A stretch of DNA of 64,000 nucleotides from Hamadaea tsunoensis DSM 44101 (GTDB lineage: Bacteria; Actinomycetota; Actinomycetes; Mycobacteriales; Micromonosporaceae), in assembly GCF_000428945.1 (NCBI RefSeq), contig NZ_AUAX01000021.1, positions 62,001 through 126,000 on the forward strand, given 5' to 3'. The notes below the pieces were generated by a model that worked only from the letters and a program-made list of their open reading frames with translations, searched no databases and was not told the origin of the DNA. Made by a program: the position numbers and the translations under genes. This document shows, piece after piece, positions 33,113 to 42,095 of this stretch; position 1 is the first letter of the stretch; every line of letters starts with the position of its first letter.

Positions 33113-35628
33113 CCCGGCCGAAGAGCGCGCTGCTGGGCCGGGACGTGGAGCTGGCCCGGCTGGCGTACGCCGTCGACACCGCCGATCGCCTGCTGGTCTT
33201 CGGCGAGCCCGGCATCGGCAAGTCGAGCCTGCTGGGCGCGACCGCGGATCACGCCCATGACCGGGGACACCGGGTGCTGACCATCTCCGGCGTCGAGGCC
33301 GAGGCCGACCTGCCGTTCGCCGGGCTGCACCAGCTCCTGCGGCCGATCCAGCGAACCCTGCGGCGGCTGCCGGACGGTCAGCAGCACGCGTTGCGGGCCG
33401 CGTTCGGCTCAGACGAGGCGACCGCACCCGACGCGTACCTCATCGCGCTGGCGGCGCTGAACCTGCTCGCGACGGCCGCGGCCGACCGGCCCATCTGCGT
33501 GGTCCTCGACGACGTGCACTGGCTCGACCAGCCCACCCATGAGGCGCTCGCGTTCATCGCCCGGCATCTGGAAGACCTTCCGGTCTCCCTCGTCGGCGCC
33601 GCTCGCCAGGGATATCCCGGTCCGCTGCTGGAGGCCGGCCTGCCGACCCTGCATGTGCGCGGGCTCGCTGAGGATGTGGCCCGGCAGCTGCTGCACGCGC
33701 ACGCCGCGGACCTGGACACGGCCGCGGTACGCGAGATCCTCGCCGAGTCGCTCGGCAACCCGCTGGCCCTGGTCGAGCTGCCGGCGGCCTGGCCGCAGCG
33801 CGATCAGTCCACCGGGGATCTGCCACTGACCGCTCGGCTGGAACGAGCCTTCGCAGGGCGGGTCGCCCAGCTGGCGACCCCGGCCCGGAATCTGCTGCTG
33901 GTCATGGCGGTCGCGCATAGCGGCGACCGGGCCGAGCTGCTCGCCGCGGCGACGGCTCTGACGGGCCGGCCGGTCGGCGACGGTGCGCTCGCCGAAGCCA
34001 CCGCCGCCCGGCTGGTGGCGAACGACCCGCTCAGCGACGCCGCGACGATCAGCTTCCATCACCCGCTGGTTCGCTCCGGCATCATCCAGTCCGAGAGCCT
34101 GACCCGCCGGCAGGCCGCACACGCGGCGCTGGCCGAGATCCTGGTCGACGACTCCTATCGGCGGGCGTGGCACCGGGCGATGTCGATCGTCGGGCCGGAC
34201 GACGGCATCGCCGACGAGCTGTCCGCCAACGCCGACATCTCCGTCGCCCGGGGCGCGGCCGGACGGGCCGTGGCCGAGCTCGAACGCGCCGCGCAGCTGA
34301 CCACCGATCCGGCCCGGCGCGGCCACCGACTCCTGCTCGCGGCCCAGAACGCGTTCACCCTCGGCCAGGTCGACACCGTGTCCCGGCTTGTTCAAGAGGC
34401 GACGCGCGGCGACCTCGATGAACTCGATTGGGCGCGGGTCGAGTGGCTGCGCGAGATCTTCCACGACGGCACTCCCGGCGACGCCATACGCGTCCTCGAG
34501 CTGTGCAACGTCGCGCACAAGGCGTACGCGGCCGCCGACACCGACCTGGCCCTCAACCTCCTTCTGGGGGCGGGCTTGCGATGCTGGTGGGCCGATACCG
34601 GTCCGGCCGCCCGAGCCCGCTGCGCGGCAGCGATCAAACAGCTCGACGCGTCGGACGATCCGCGTTGGGTGGCCGCTCTCGCGTGCGCCGAACCGGTTTT
34701 GGAAGCCGCCGCCGTGAGCGCCGTCCTCGACCGGTCGGACTGGACGGGCGAGACCGACGGCGACCGGCTGCGGTTGCTCGGCATCGCCGCGCACGCGATC
34801 GGGGACACCGAGCGGGCCGCCGACCTGATGGACGGTGCGCAGACGGCGCTGCGGGACACGGGCCGCCTCGGCCTGCTGCCTCACGTGCTGGGCATCTACA
34901 ACCACCTGCTGGTCGAACTCGGTGAGCTGGCCAAGGCCGAGGCGGTCGTCACCGAGGCGAGCCGGTTGGCGGCCGAGACCCACCAGCCGGTGTGGACGGC
35001 GGGAACGTTGTCGACCGGAGGCCGACTCCTCGCGTTCCAGGGCCGTCCGAGGCGGGCCGCGGAGATGGCGGAGCAGGCCATGAAGCTGGCCGGTCGGATC
35101 AACGACCAGCTGTGTGTGGCCGTGCTCGCCATCGGCGCGGCACATCTGGCGGCCGGCCGGTACGAGGAGGCTTTCCACGCCCATGCGCGGCTGTTCGAGC
35201 CCACCGATCCGGCGTACCACTGGCGGGAGGCGTTCGCCGGCGTCGGCACGCTCGCCGAGTCGGCCGTCGGTGCCGATCGCGTCGCCGAGGCCCGTGTGAT
35301 CCTGGCCCGGCTGGAGGAGGTCGCCGGGATCACTCCGGCACCGCTGCTGCGTGTCCATCTTGGATATGCGCGCGCCGTCCTCGCCGACGACGCCGATGCC
35401 GAGTGCCGCTACCGGGATGCGCTGTCGATGCCGCTGACCCGATGGCCGTTCGTCCGCGGCCGCCTTGACCTCGCGTACGGGGAGTGGCTGCTGCGGCAAG
35501 GGCGCACCGTCGAGGCGTTCGGCCGGTTGCGTTCGGCGGACAAGACGCTCGAGGAGATCGGTGCCGTGCCGTGGACTGAGCGGGCCCGCCGTGCGATCGA
35601 TGGGGCGAGTACGGCGAGGATGCGCTGA
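33109..35628 (+). CDS. LAL-type ATPase paralogue lacking the LuxR DNA-binding domain
   Basis: 839 aa, aligned by eye with the preceding gene over almost its whole length. Shared features are Walker A GEPGIGKSSLL (about 32-42), VVLDDVHWLD, LRCWWADTGP and EWLREIFHDGTPGDA, which point to a tandem duplication. The frame stops after 'EEIGAVPWTERARRAIDGAS', about where the paralogue's HTH begins, and no HTH is found in any frame before the terminator at 35631. So it ends cleanly without the DNA-binding domain. It may act as an ATPase partner or inhibitor of the full-length protein. The sensed molecule is unknown. Confidence 0.88.
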   Translation: MTRPKSALLGRDVELARLAYAVDTADRLLVFGEPGIGKSSLLGATADHAHDRGHRVLTISGVEAEADLPFAGLHQLLRPIQRTLRRLPDGQQHALRAAFGSDEATAPDAYLIALAALNLLATAAADRPICVVLDDVHWLDQPTHEALAFIARHLEDLPVSLVGAARQGYPGPLLEAGLPTLHVRGLAEDVARQLLHAHAADLDTAAVREILAESLGNPLALVELPAAWPQRDQSTGDLPLTARLERAFAGRVAQLATPARNLLLVMAVAHSGDRAELLAAATALTGRPVGDGALAEATAARLVANDPLSDAATISFHHPLVRSGIIQSESLTRRQAAHAALAEILVDDSYRRAWHRAMSIVGPDDGIADELSANADISVARGAAGRAVAELERAAQLTTDPARRGHRLLLAAQNAFTLGQVDTVSRLVQEATRGDLDELDWARVEWLREIFHDGTPGDAIRVLELCNVAHKAYAAADTDLALNLLLGAGLRCWWADTGPAARARCAAAIKQLDASDDPRWVAALACAEPVLEAAAVSAVLDRSDWTGETDGDRLRLLGIAAHAIGDTERAADLMDGAQTALRDTGRLGLLPHVLGIYNHLLVELGELAKAEAVVTEASRLAAETHQPVWTAGTLSTGGRLLAFQGRPRRAAEMAEQAMKLAGRINDQLCVAVLAIGAAHLAAGRYEEAFHAHARLFEPTDPAYHWREAFAGVGTLAESAVGADRVAEARVILARLEEVAGITPAPLLRVHLGYARAVLADDADAECRYRDALSMPLTRWPFVRGRLDLAYGEWLLRQGRTVEAFGRLRSADKTLEEIGAVPWTERARRAIDGASTARMR

Positions 35629-35630
35629 AA

Positions 35631-35655
35631 GGCCCGCTGGACCATCCAGCGGGCC
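35631..35655. terminator. Bidirectional terminator between convergent units
   Basis: Perfect 11-bp arms (35631-35641, 35645-35655) with a 3-nt loop, 2 nt after the LAL2 stop and 51 nt from the stop of the opposing SDR gene. Confidence 0.8.
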
Positions 35656-35706
35656 TCGGGTGATTCCCCGTAGTGATGCTGCCGGTGTGGCATCTCCGGT
35701 CGTCGG

Positions 35707-36495
35707 TCAGAGTGTCGCGATGAGACCGCCGTCAACGACGAAATCGGCGCCGGTGACATTGCCGCTGCGGTCACCCGCCAGGTAGACCACCAGGGCGGCC
35801 ACCTCGTCCGGTCGGGAGAACCGGCCGGTGACGGAAGCTCCCGCCGCACCGGCTGCGACGTCGGCCGCGGTCGAGCCGGCGGCCTCGGCGATCGTCGTGG
35901 CGACTCCGCCCTCGGCGAGCCACAGCGCGGTACTGACCGGGCCGGGGCTGACCGTGTTCATCCGGATGCCCCGGCCACCGACCTCTTTGGACAGCGCCTT
36001 GCTGAAGTTGAGCAGTCCGGCCTTGGCCGCGCCGTAGTCGATGACCATCGGGTCGGGCAGCCTCGCGTTCGCCGACGCCACCGTGACGATGCTGCCCGCG
36101 CCCCGGCGCAGCAGGTGCGGCAGGGCGGCCCGGGTCGTGCGTACGGCCGCCATCAGGTTGACGGTCCACATGGTCAGCCAGTCCTCGTCACTGACCGACA
36201 GGAAGCCACCGGTACGCGGACGCACAGCGCCGACGTTGTTCACCAGGATGTCGATGCCGCCGAACGCGGCCACCGCCTCGGCCACCAAACGCGCGGGTCC
36301 GTCCGCGGTGGATAGATCAAGCTCCGTCGCGCGTACCGGGGCGGTATGGGCCAGGGCAGCCAGTTCGTCGCCGACGTGCCGCGCGCCGGCCACGACGGTC
36401 GCGCCCTCGGCCGCCAGCGCCTGAACGACGGCCAGCCCGATACCGCGGCTGGCCCCCGTGACCACGGCGACCTTTCCGGACAGGTGTAGATCCAT
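35707..36495 (-). CDS. Short-chain dehydrogenase/reductase
   Basis: 262 aa from ATG 36495 with GGAGAT upstream. It is a classical SDR: TGASRGIG cofactor motif near residue 13, NNVGAV, catalytic Ser in VTVASANA and YGAAK with Tyr and Lys. The C-terminal 'VTGADFVVDGGL' is typical. The substrate is unknown. It is the last gene of a three-gene minus-strand operon (hydrolase, quinone reductase, SDR) preceded by site C. Confidence 0.92.
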   Translation of the reverse strand: MDLHLSGKVAVVTGASRGIGLAVVQALAAEGATVVAGARHVGDELAALAHTAPVRATELDLSTADGPARLVAEAVAAFGGIDILVNNVGAVRPRTGGFLSVSDEDWLTMWTVNLMAAVRTTRAALPHLLRRGAGSIVTVASANARLPDPMVIDYGAAKAGLLNFSKALSKEVGGRGIRMNTVSPGPVSTALWLAEGGVATTIAEAAGSTAADVAAGAAGASVTGRFSRPDEVAALVVYLAGDRSGNVTGADFVVDGGLIATL

Positions 36496-36551
36496 GACAT
36501 ATCTCCCATCCGCCGGGCAGGGCACGGATGCGCCCTGCCCGGCAGTGTCCG

Positions 36552-37493
36552 TCAGCGAACGATCAGTACCGTCTTGCCCGGCGGCCTGGGAAGTGCCCCG
36601 GACTCGTACGCCTGCCGGCCCTCGCTGACCGGGAAGGTCCGGCTGACGATGGGCCGCAGCCGTCCGGCGTCGACGAGATAGGCGAGCTCGCCCAGCTGCG
36701 CCGAGTCCGGTCGCACGACGAAGAACGACGCCCGTACGCCGTACCGCTCGGCCAGCCCCGCCGGCGGCGGAGCGCTCAGCGTGACGAGCCTTCCACCCGG
36801 CCTCAGCGCCGCGAACGACCGTTCGAGGGTGGCCCCGCCGACGGTGTCCAGGACGACGTCGACATCCCGCACGACGTCGTCGAACTGCTCGCGGGTGACG
36901 TCGACGAACCGCCCGGCACCCAGGTTCCGGACGAAGGGCGCCTGCGTCCCGACGTCGGTCGCGATGACGGTGGCTCCCGCGATCACAGCCAGCTGTACGC
37001 CGTACACCCCGACGCCGCCCGCTCCGCCGTGGACCAGCACGGTCTCGCCCGGCTTGATCTCGGCGTACTCGTGCAGAGCTTGAAAGGCGGTCAGGGCGGC
37101 GAGCGGCAGCGCGGCGGCCAGTGCGTGCGGCACGGACCGGGGCTTGCCGGCGAGGGCCTCGGCGGGCACGGTGACGTACTCGGCCGCGGCGCCGTCCCGG
37201 TCGAACGCGACCAGGCCGTAGACCTCCTCGCCGACGGTGGGCCGGGTCACGCCCGCGCCCACCGCCGCGACCGTTCCGGACACTTCGTGCGACGGGATGA
37301 CGGGTGTGCGGTCCGTGCCGTCGCTGTGCGTCCAGGACAGGTCCCACGACAGCTCGGCGAAGGTGATCGCGGCGGCGTGCACCGCCACCAGCACCTCGCC
37401 GGGGCCGGGGTAGGGCACCGGAGCGTCCTCGTAGACCAGCTGCTCCGGACCGCCCCGCCGGTGGGCGCGCAGCGCCTTCATGGTCGCGGTCAT
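36552..37493 (-). CDS. Zinc-independent MDR family NADPH:quinone reductase-like protein
   Basis: 313 aa from ATG 37493, which overlaps the stop of the upstream hydrolase gene (ATGA). It is a medium-chain dehydrogenase/reductase of the QOR type: MKALRAHRRGGPEQLVYED at the start, cofactor motif HGGAGGVGVYGVQLA, and no catalytic zinc cysteines. Probably reduces quinones or enones with NADPH, or serves detoxification. It is cotranscribed with the hydrolase and SDR genes. Confidence 0.92.
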   Translation of the reverse strand: MTATMKALRAHRRGGPEQLVYEDAPVPYPGPGEVLVAVHAAAITFAELSWDLSWTHSDGTDRTPVIPSHEVSGTVAAVGAGVTRPTVGEEVYGLVAFDRDGAAAEYVTVPAEALAGKPRSVPHALAAALPLAALTAFQALHEYAEIKPGETVLVHGGAGGVGVYGVQLAVIAGATVIATDVGTQAPFVRNLGAGRFVDVTREQFDDVVRDVDVVLDTVGGATLERSFAALRPGGRLVTLSAPPPAGLAERYGVRASFFVVRPDSAQLGELAYLVDAGRLRPIVSRTFPVSEGRQAYESGALPRPPGKTVLIVR

Positions 37494-38314
37494 GACCGCG
37501 CACCGTCGGAGGACCGGTCGAGCTGCTGCTTGTCGAGCCATTCCAGGCTGGCCTCGGCCACCGCCCGCCAGCCGCTGTCGATGGTCAGCGAGTGCCCGCG
37601 ATCGGGGAACTCGATCAGATCGGTGACCGCGGCCGAGTCCCGGTACAGCTTCGCCGTCGCCTTCGTGATCGCCTCCGGGACCGTGTGGTCCTGGCCGCCC
37701 ATCACCAGCAGCAGCGGGCCGCGGTCCGCGTTGCCGGTGTCGACCTTCGCCGGCGAGTGCGGCGCGAAGTTCGCTGCGGCCGCCTCGAACAACGGCTTGC
37801 CCGGTGCGGGAATGGCCCAGCGGGCGTACAGGTCGTCGGACTCCTCCTCGCTCACCGCGTTGCCGAAGCTGTACCGGAACTGCCCGGCCGTCAGCGAGAC
37901 GGCCCGGTGCCGGTTCGCCGGGTTGCGGAACACCGGCAGCGTGGACCGCAGCGACGACAGCGGCAGCGGGAGTACGCCCTTGATCTGGGCGGCGTCGATG
38001 GCGACCGCGGCGGCCGCCAGGTCCTCGCCGAGCAGCTTCTCGGCGATCATCCCGCCGAACGAGTGTCCGACGAGAATCGGCCGCTGCGGGAGTGCTTCGA
38101 TGATGCGCGCGTAGTGCTGAGCGACGTCGTCGATGCCGTGATCGGCGATCGCGTCGGGGTTGTCCCGGGCCTGCTCGACCGTGGCGGCGATGCCCGGCCA
38201 GCCCGGCGCGATCGGCGCGTACCCGGCCTGTTCGAACAGCCGTACCCACGGCTGCCAGGACGTCGCGTGCAGCCACAGTCCGTGGATGAAGACCACGGGG
38301 ATTCCGCCTGCCAT
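37490..38314 (-). CDS. Alpha/beta hydrolase
   Basis: 274 aa, no signal peptide. VVFIHGLWLHATSWQPW forms the oxyanion region, GHSFGG the nucleophile elbow, and FPDRGHSLTID carries the likely catalytic His. The family includes haloperoxidase-, esterase- and epoxide-hydrolase-like proteins, so the reaction is not assigned. First gene of a three-gene operon; site C lies 58 bp upstream. Confidence 0.9.
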   Translation of the reverse strand: MAGGIPVVFIHGLWLHATSWQPWVRLFEQAGYAPIAPGWPGIAATVEQARDNPDAIADHGIDDVAQHYARIIEALPQRPILVGHSFGGMIAEKLLGEDLAAAAVAIDAAQIKGVLPLPLSSLRSTLPVFRNPANRHRAVSLTAGQFRYSFGNAVSEEESDDLYARWAIPAPGKPLFEAAAANFAPHSPAKVDTGNADRGPLLLVMGGQDHTVPEAITKATAKLYRDSAAVTDLIEFPDRGHSLTIDSGWRAVAEASLEWLDKQQLDRSSDGARS

Positions 38315-38371
38315 GATTCCTCCTAAGGTGAAAACTCTCCCTTGATCCTGCTGAACGGGGCGGCGGGCGGC

Positions 38372-38389
38372 TTGAGTCAGGCGACTGAA
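38372..38389. promoter_or_regulatory. Inverted-repeat motif, site C (upstream of the hydrolase/MDR/SDR operon)
   Basis: TTGAGTCAGGCGACTGAA, the most symmetric of the four copies (TTnAGTC...GACTnAA). It is 58 bp upstream of the ATG at 38314, a normal distance for a LuxR-type activator site near -40. Confidence 0.6.
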
Positions 38390-38491
38390 CGGGCTACCGC
38401 CTCTGCTCGATGAGGCCGAGGGAGGAGAGAGCCTCGGCAGACCGCGGAACTGGAATTCACCGCCGACACGGTCACCGCTTCACACTCAGAA

Positions 38492-40108
38492 TCAGCGCCG
38501 TTCGGTTGGGGTGATCGCCGCCTGAACGGCGGCGTCGATGGTGGTGAACGCGGGCACGGCCGCGAGGTCGCTGGCCGAGACCGCCACGTTCGCGTTGCGG
38601 TACAGGTGCACGAAATACAGGTCGCGGCCGTCGGCGGCCAGGCGGCGATGCAGGGCGATCAGGGCGTCGACGACGCTGAGGCGCAGGCTGAAACTCGCGG
38701 TCAGATCGAGGATCACCACCCGCCGGGGTACGCCTGCCACAGCGGCGTCCACGGCGGCGCGAAGCTGCCCGGTGGTGGCGAAGAACAGCGGTCCGTCGGG
38801 GCGCAGGATCACCTGTCCGGCGAACGTACGCAGATCGGGATGCGCGTCCAGCGCCAGGTAGGCACCGTCGGCGGACCGGCCGAGTTCGGAGACGCGCAGG
38901 TGCCCGGCGTCGGCGATGAAGATCAGCAGGGACAGGGCGACCGCGAGGAGCAGGCCCGGCAACAGGGTCAGTGTGACGACGCCGAGCACCGCCGCCATCG
39001 CGACGGCGAAGGCGCGCCGGTCGCGGCGGTAGTAGGTGCGCAGCGGTGCGAGCGACAGGAACGGCCGCACGGCCATGATGACGACGGCCGCCAGTACGGG
39101 TTCGGGCAGGTACGTGAACAGCGGTGTGAGCCAGACGGCGACCACGAGAAGCAGACCCGCACTCATGATCGGCAGCCAGCGGGTGCGGGCTCCCGCGCCG
39201 GCCGCCGCCGTGCTCGCCGACGGGCTGCCGGTCACCGCGGCCCCGCCGACCAGGCCGGCGAGCAGGTTGGCCACGCCGAGACCGGTCATCTCCCGGTTGG
39301 CGTCCAGGGCGGGCTGGTCGTCGTCGCGCAGCCGGTCGGCGACGCCGTGGCCGAGCACGAACGTGATCAGGGCCAGGCCGGCCGCCGCCGGCAGCAGGTG
39401 CAGCCAGGCGCCGGCGGTCAGGTGCGGAAGGCGTACCAGGGGCAGGCCCGCGGGCACCTGCGGCACGTGGTGCAGGCCGTAGCGGTGCAGGCCCAGGGCG
39501 TACGCGGCGGCTGCGGCGGCCACGAGGACGATCAGACTCGACGGTACGCGCGGCAGCCGCCGTTCCAGGAGGTACAGCGCCGCCAGGGCGACGACGCCGA
39601 CGGCCAGCGAGACGAGACTCCAGCCGGAGTGGGCGCGCAGGATGTCGTGGCCGCGGACGAACACGTTGCCGTCGCGGGTGTGCACGTCGACCATGACGGC
39701 GGCCTGCCGCACGACGATGACGACGGCGAGACCGAACAGGAAGCCCCGCAAGGCTTCCGGGGCGAGGAACCGGGCGATGAAGCCGCACCGCAGCAGGCCG
39801 GTGACGACCAGGATCGCCCCGGTGAGCAGAGCCAGGGCGACGGCGTACGCGCTGCGGTGCACGGGATCGGACGCCAGGCCCGCGACCGCCGCCGAGGTGA
39901 GGACGGCCGTGGCCGCCGTGGCGCCGACGATGAGCTGCCGGGACCGGCCGAGCACCGCGTACGCGATCACGCACAGCGGTGCCGCGGCCAGTCCCTGTGC
40001 CGGTGCGATCCCGGCCAGCTGAGCGAAGGCGACGGTTTCGGGTGCGAGCAGCGCCACGGCGGTCAACGCGGCGACGCCGTCGGAGCGAAGGACGCCGGAC
40101 AGGGACAT
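38492..40108 (-). CDS. SulP family anion transporter with STAS domain
   Basis: 538 aa. About ten to twelve hydrophobic segments cover residues 1-400. 'TAVALLAPETVAFAQLAGI' corresponds to the SulP N-terminal signature and VTGSPSASTAAAGAGA to the substrate-site loop. Residues about 420-530 form a STAS domain (DGPLFFATTGQLRAAVD, VVILDLTASFSLRLSVVDAL). SulP proteins carry sulfate, bicarbonate or other anions with Na+ or H+; the anion is not readable here. It is the last gene of the cupin/DUF4331/SulP operon, 16 bp after the previous stop. Confidence 0.92.
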   Translation of the reverse strand: MSLSGVLRSDGVAALTAVALLAPETVAFAQLAGIAPAQGLAAAPLCVIAYAVLGRSRQLIVGATAATAVLTSAAVAGLASDPVHRSAYAVALALLTGAILVVTGLLRCGFIARFLAPEALRGFLFGLAVVIVVRQAAVMVDVHTRDGNVFVRGHDILRAHSGWSLVSLAVGVVALAALYLLERRLPRVPSSLIVLVAAAAAAYALGLHRYGLHHVPQVPAGLPLVRLPHLTAGAWLHLLPAAAGLALITFVLGHGVADRLRDDDQPALDANREMTGLGVANLLAGLVGGAAVTGSPSASTAAAGAGARTRWLPIMSAGLLLVVAVWLTPLFTYLPEPVLAAVVIMAVRPFLSLAPLRTYYRRDRRAFAVAMAAVLGVVTLTLLPGLLLAVALSLLIFIADAGHLRVSELGRSADGAYLALDAHPDLRTFAGQVILRPDGPLFFATTGQLRAAVDAAVAGVPRRVVILDLTASFSLRLSVVDALIALHRRLAADGRDLYFVHLYRNANVAVSASDLAAVPAFTTIDAAVQAAITPTERR

Positions 40109-40124
40109 GTCGCACCCGCCCCGC

Positions 40125-41153
40125 TTACTTCTCGCCGGCCGGCAGGACGTACGGGAACGTCTCCTGGCTGCGCTTGACGTCGCCCGCCTTCAGGCCGCCG
40201 GGGATGGCGGAGTTCGTCGCGAGCGAGAACATGATCTCGGGCGCGTTGTCGGCCAGGCGACGGCCGTTGAACCCGGCGAACCCGAACAGCGCCGCCGAGC
40301 CCACCTCGTACGCCATCAGGTCGGGAACGATCCGGTCGGCGAGCATCTTCGCGTACTCGTCGGGGCGGTCGGATGTGCCGCGACGGCGCACGACGGACGC
40401 GATCAGCTCGATGACGTCCTGCCGGTAGTTCGTGACGTCGTCGGCCGGGTGCGTGGTGTTGGACTCGCTGGCGAGGTCGCTGTCGGCGTCGCGGAAGATC
40501 GGCCAGATCATCGGCAGGCCGGTGCGCCCGGCCTGCCGCCAGCCGCCCGCGTCGGTGGCGAGCTTGGTGGTGCTCCAGGCGGAGATGCGCCGTCCCGCGG
40601 TGAGGCCGCCGGTGCCGACCGGGATCGCCAGGACGATGGCGTTGACGGTGGAGCCGGTGAACGTGTCGCGGGCGACGCCTGCGACCCAGTGAGTGAGGTC
40701 GGCGTCGCCGCCGTGCAGGACGGTCTGGTCGACGGCGTCGAGCTGCGACAGGTCGAGGTAGAACGGTTCGACGGCGGTGCCCGCCCAGATCCGGCCACCG
40801 TCGTCAGTGGACAGTGCATCGCCGGTACGCCCCGTGGCGACGACGGTGCCGGTCGCCGCGTCGTCCTGCGCCGCGGGCCCGTCGAGCCGCCAGACCGTGT
40901 ACGCCTGAGCGCCGTCCTGGGTGGCGTCGAACGCGAAGCGGTAGGTGATCGCCTCCCGCTCGGCGCCGTCGAGGTGGATCTTGAATTCGTAGCGGGCTTC
41001 GGGATGGAACGCGTCCGGATGCTGGTCGGCGGCCAGCGACGTACGCGTGTCCATGACGAACACGGTGGCGCCGTCGGCGTCGAACACGTACTGGTCGGTG
41101 ATGTTCAGCCGGGGATCCTGACGGGCCAGCGGCGAATCGAGGTGATGCGACAT
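40125..41153 (-). CDS. DUF4331 family protein
   Basis: 342 aa; ATG 41153 with AAGGAG upstream. The start MSHHLDSPLARQDPRLNITD and YVFDADGATVFVMDTRT are characteristic of DUF4331, a family whose members often have 'SSHREAP/SHHxDSP' N-termini and occur in bacterial and fungal oxidative-stress contexts. There is no signal peptide. Biochemical role unknown. It is flanked in the operon by a cupin and a SulP transporter. Confidence 0.85.
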   Translation of the reverse strand: MSHHLDSPLARQDPRLNITDQYVFDADGATVFVMDTRTSLAADQHPDAFHPEARYEFKIHLDGAEREAITYRFAFDATQDGAQAYTVWRLDGPAAQDDAATGTVVATGRTGDALSTDDGGRIWAGTAVEPFYLDLSQLDAVDQTVLHGGDADLTHWVAGVARDTFTGSTVNAIVLAIPVGTGGLTAGRRISAWSTTKLATDAGGWRQAGRTGLPMIWPIFRDADSDLASESNTTHPADDVTNYRQDVIELIASVVRRRGTSDRPDEYAKMLADRIVPDLMAYEVGSAALFGFAGFNGRRLADNAPEIMFSLATNSAIPGGLKAGDVKRSQETFPYVLPAGEK

Positions 41154-41178
41154 GACGAAACTCCTTTGTGGAATGGGA

Positions 41179-41592
41179 TCAGCGGCCGAGTTCGGGTCCG
41201 TAGGCGTCGTCCCAGTCGCGGCGCTCGACGTCGAGGTTGAAGTCGCCCGGCGACTCGAACGTCACGTGCGTCATCGGCGTACCGGGTGCGGCGCCGTGCC
41301 AGTGCCAGGTGCCGGGCGGGTTCGAGACGACGTCGCCCGTACGCACGACGTGCACGCCCTCGTCGTCGGCCACCACGCCGACGCCGTCGACGATCACCAG
41401 ATGCTGGCCGCCCTCGTGCTTGTGCGGCACGGTGCGCGTACCGGCGCCGAAGTGCACCGCCAGCGAGTCCAGCCCCGGCAGGGCGCTCGGCAGATGCTGG
41501 ACGCGGACGTCGTCGGGATGGTTGAACAGCGTACGCAGCGGCTCGGGTACCGGTTCGCCCTTGGCGTCGCCGGTACTGGCGAAGGTATCCAT
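41179..41592 (-). CDS. Small cupin domain protein
   Basis: 137 aa from ATG 41592 with AGGAGG upstream; the frame is open further upstream but site D lies there. Single cupin barrel: HFGAGTRTVPHKHEGGQHL gives the first metal-binding motif and RTGDVVSNPPGTWHWHGA the second. It belongs to the carboxymuconolactone-decarboxylase-associated/mandelonitrile-lyase-like type, probably metal-binding. First gene of a three-gene operon. A truncated relative lies at 14861-15076. Confidence 0.88.
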   Translation of the reverse strand: MDTFASTGDAKGEPVPEPLRTLFNHPDDVRVQHLPSALPGLDSLAVHFGAGTRTVPHKHEGGQHLVIVDGVGVVADDEGVHVVRTGDVVSNPPGTWHWHGAAPGTPMTHVTFESPGDFNLDVERRDWDDAYGPELGR

Positions 41593-41673
41593 GGCTCCTC
41601 CTGGAAGGCCGGTCCGGCGGGCCACCCCCGCCGGTGTCGCCTTCCAGATTTCGCCATGTACGGTCTGCGACGC

Positions 41674-41691
41674 TTGCGTCAATCGACTGCC
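41674..41691. promoter_or_regulatory. Inverted-repeat motif, site D (upstream of the cupin/DUF4331/SulP operon)
   Basis: TTGCGTCAATCGACTGCC, sharing GTCA-N2-CGACTG with site C. It is 82 bp upstream of the cupin ATG. Confidence 0.45.
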
Positions 41692-42095
41692 TGGCGTACT
41701 GCACCCGGGAACGCCATGACCAGGGCATGTTTTGAGAACGCTGCGAGGTTGATCGTGATCGGCGCCCTGGAACTCACGTTCGAGACCATCGACTGCCCGC
41801 TGATCCGGTGCGGTCTATAGCCATCGTCGTGGCAGGGCGCATCCGGACAACGGCACGGCCGCCGCCGCCACGACCTGAGTCCGAGCGCTTCGAGCTGCGC
41901 CGTTGTTCTGATGAGACAACCGCTTGATATCGCTGAACTCCAGCTCGGGTGGAGCCTCATCGAGTACTGTGGCGATGTCGCCGAGTTCAGCGACGAGCGC
42001 TGAGAGCGTGGCGCTCGTCTCGTCGCGCCGGGCCGGCGCGAAGACCGAGGTCAGCCATTGGTCGAGAATCAATGTCGGCGGACCTACCTGCCGAA
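41692..42095. other. Intergenic stretch between the cupin operon and the SDR gene
   Basis: About 400 bp. After the SDR stop a minus-strand frame reads TLSALVAELGDIATVLDEAP then PELEFSDIKRLSHQNN, which looks coding but has no start codon of its own and no known match. It may be the C-terminal remnant of a lost gene. No promoter, repeat or RNA gene was recognised apart from site D. Confidence 0.35.

Noticed and set aside
35707-37503. 598-codon minus-strand frame joining the SDR to upstream sequence
   Set aside because: Only the last 262 codons look like an SDR. The upstream part is the wrong frame of the quinone reductase gene. ATG 36495 with a ribosome-binding site is the real start.
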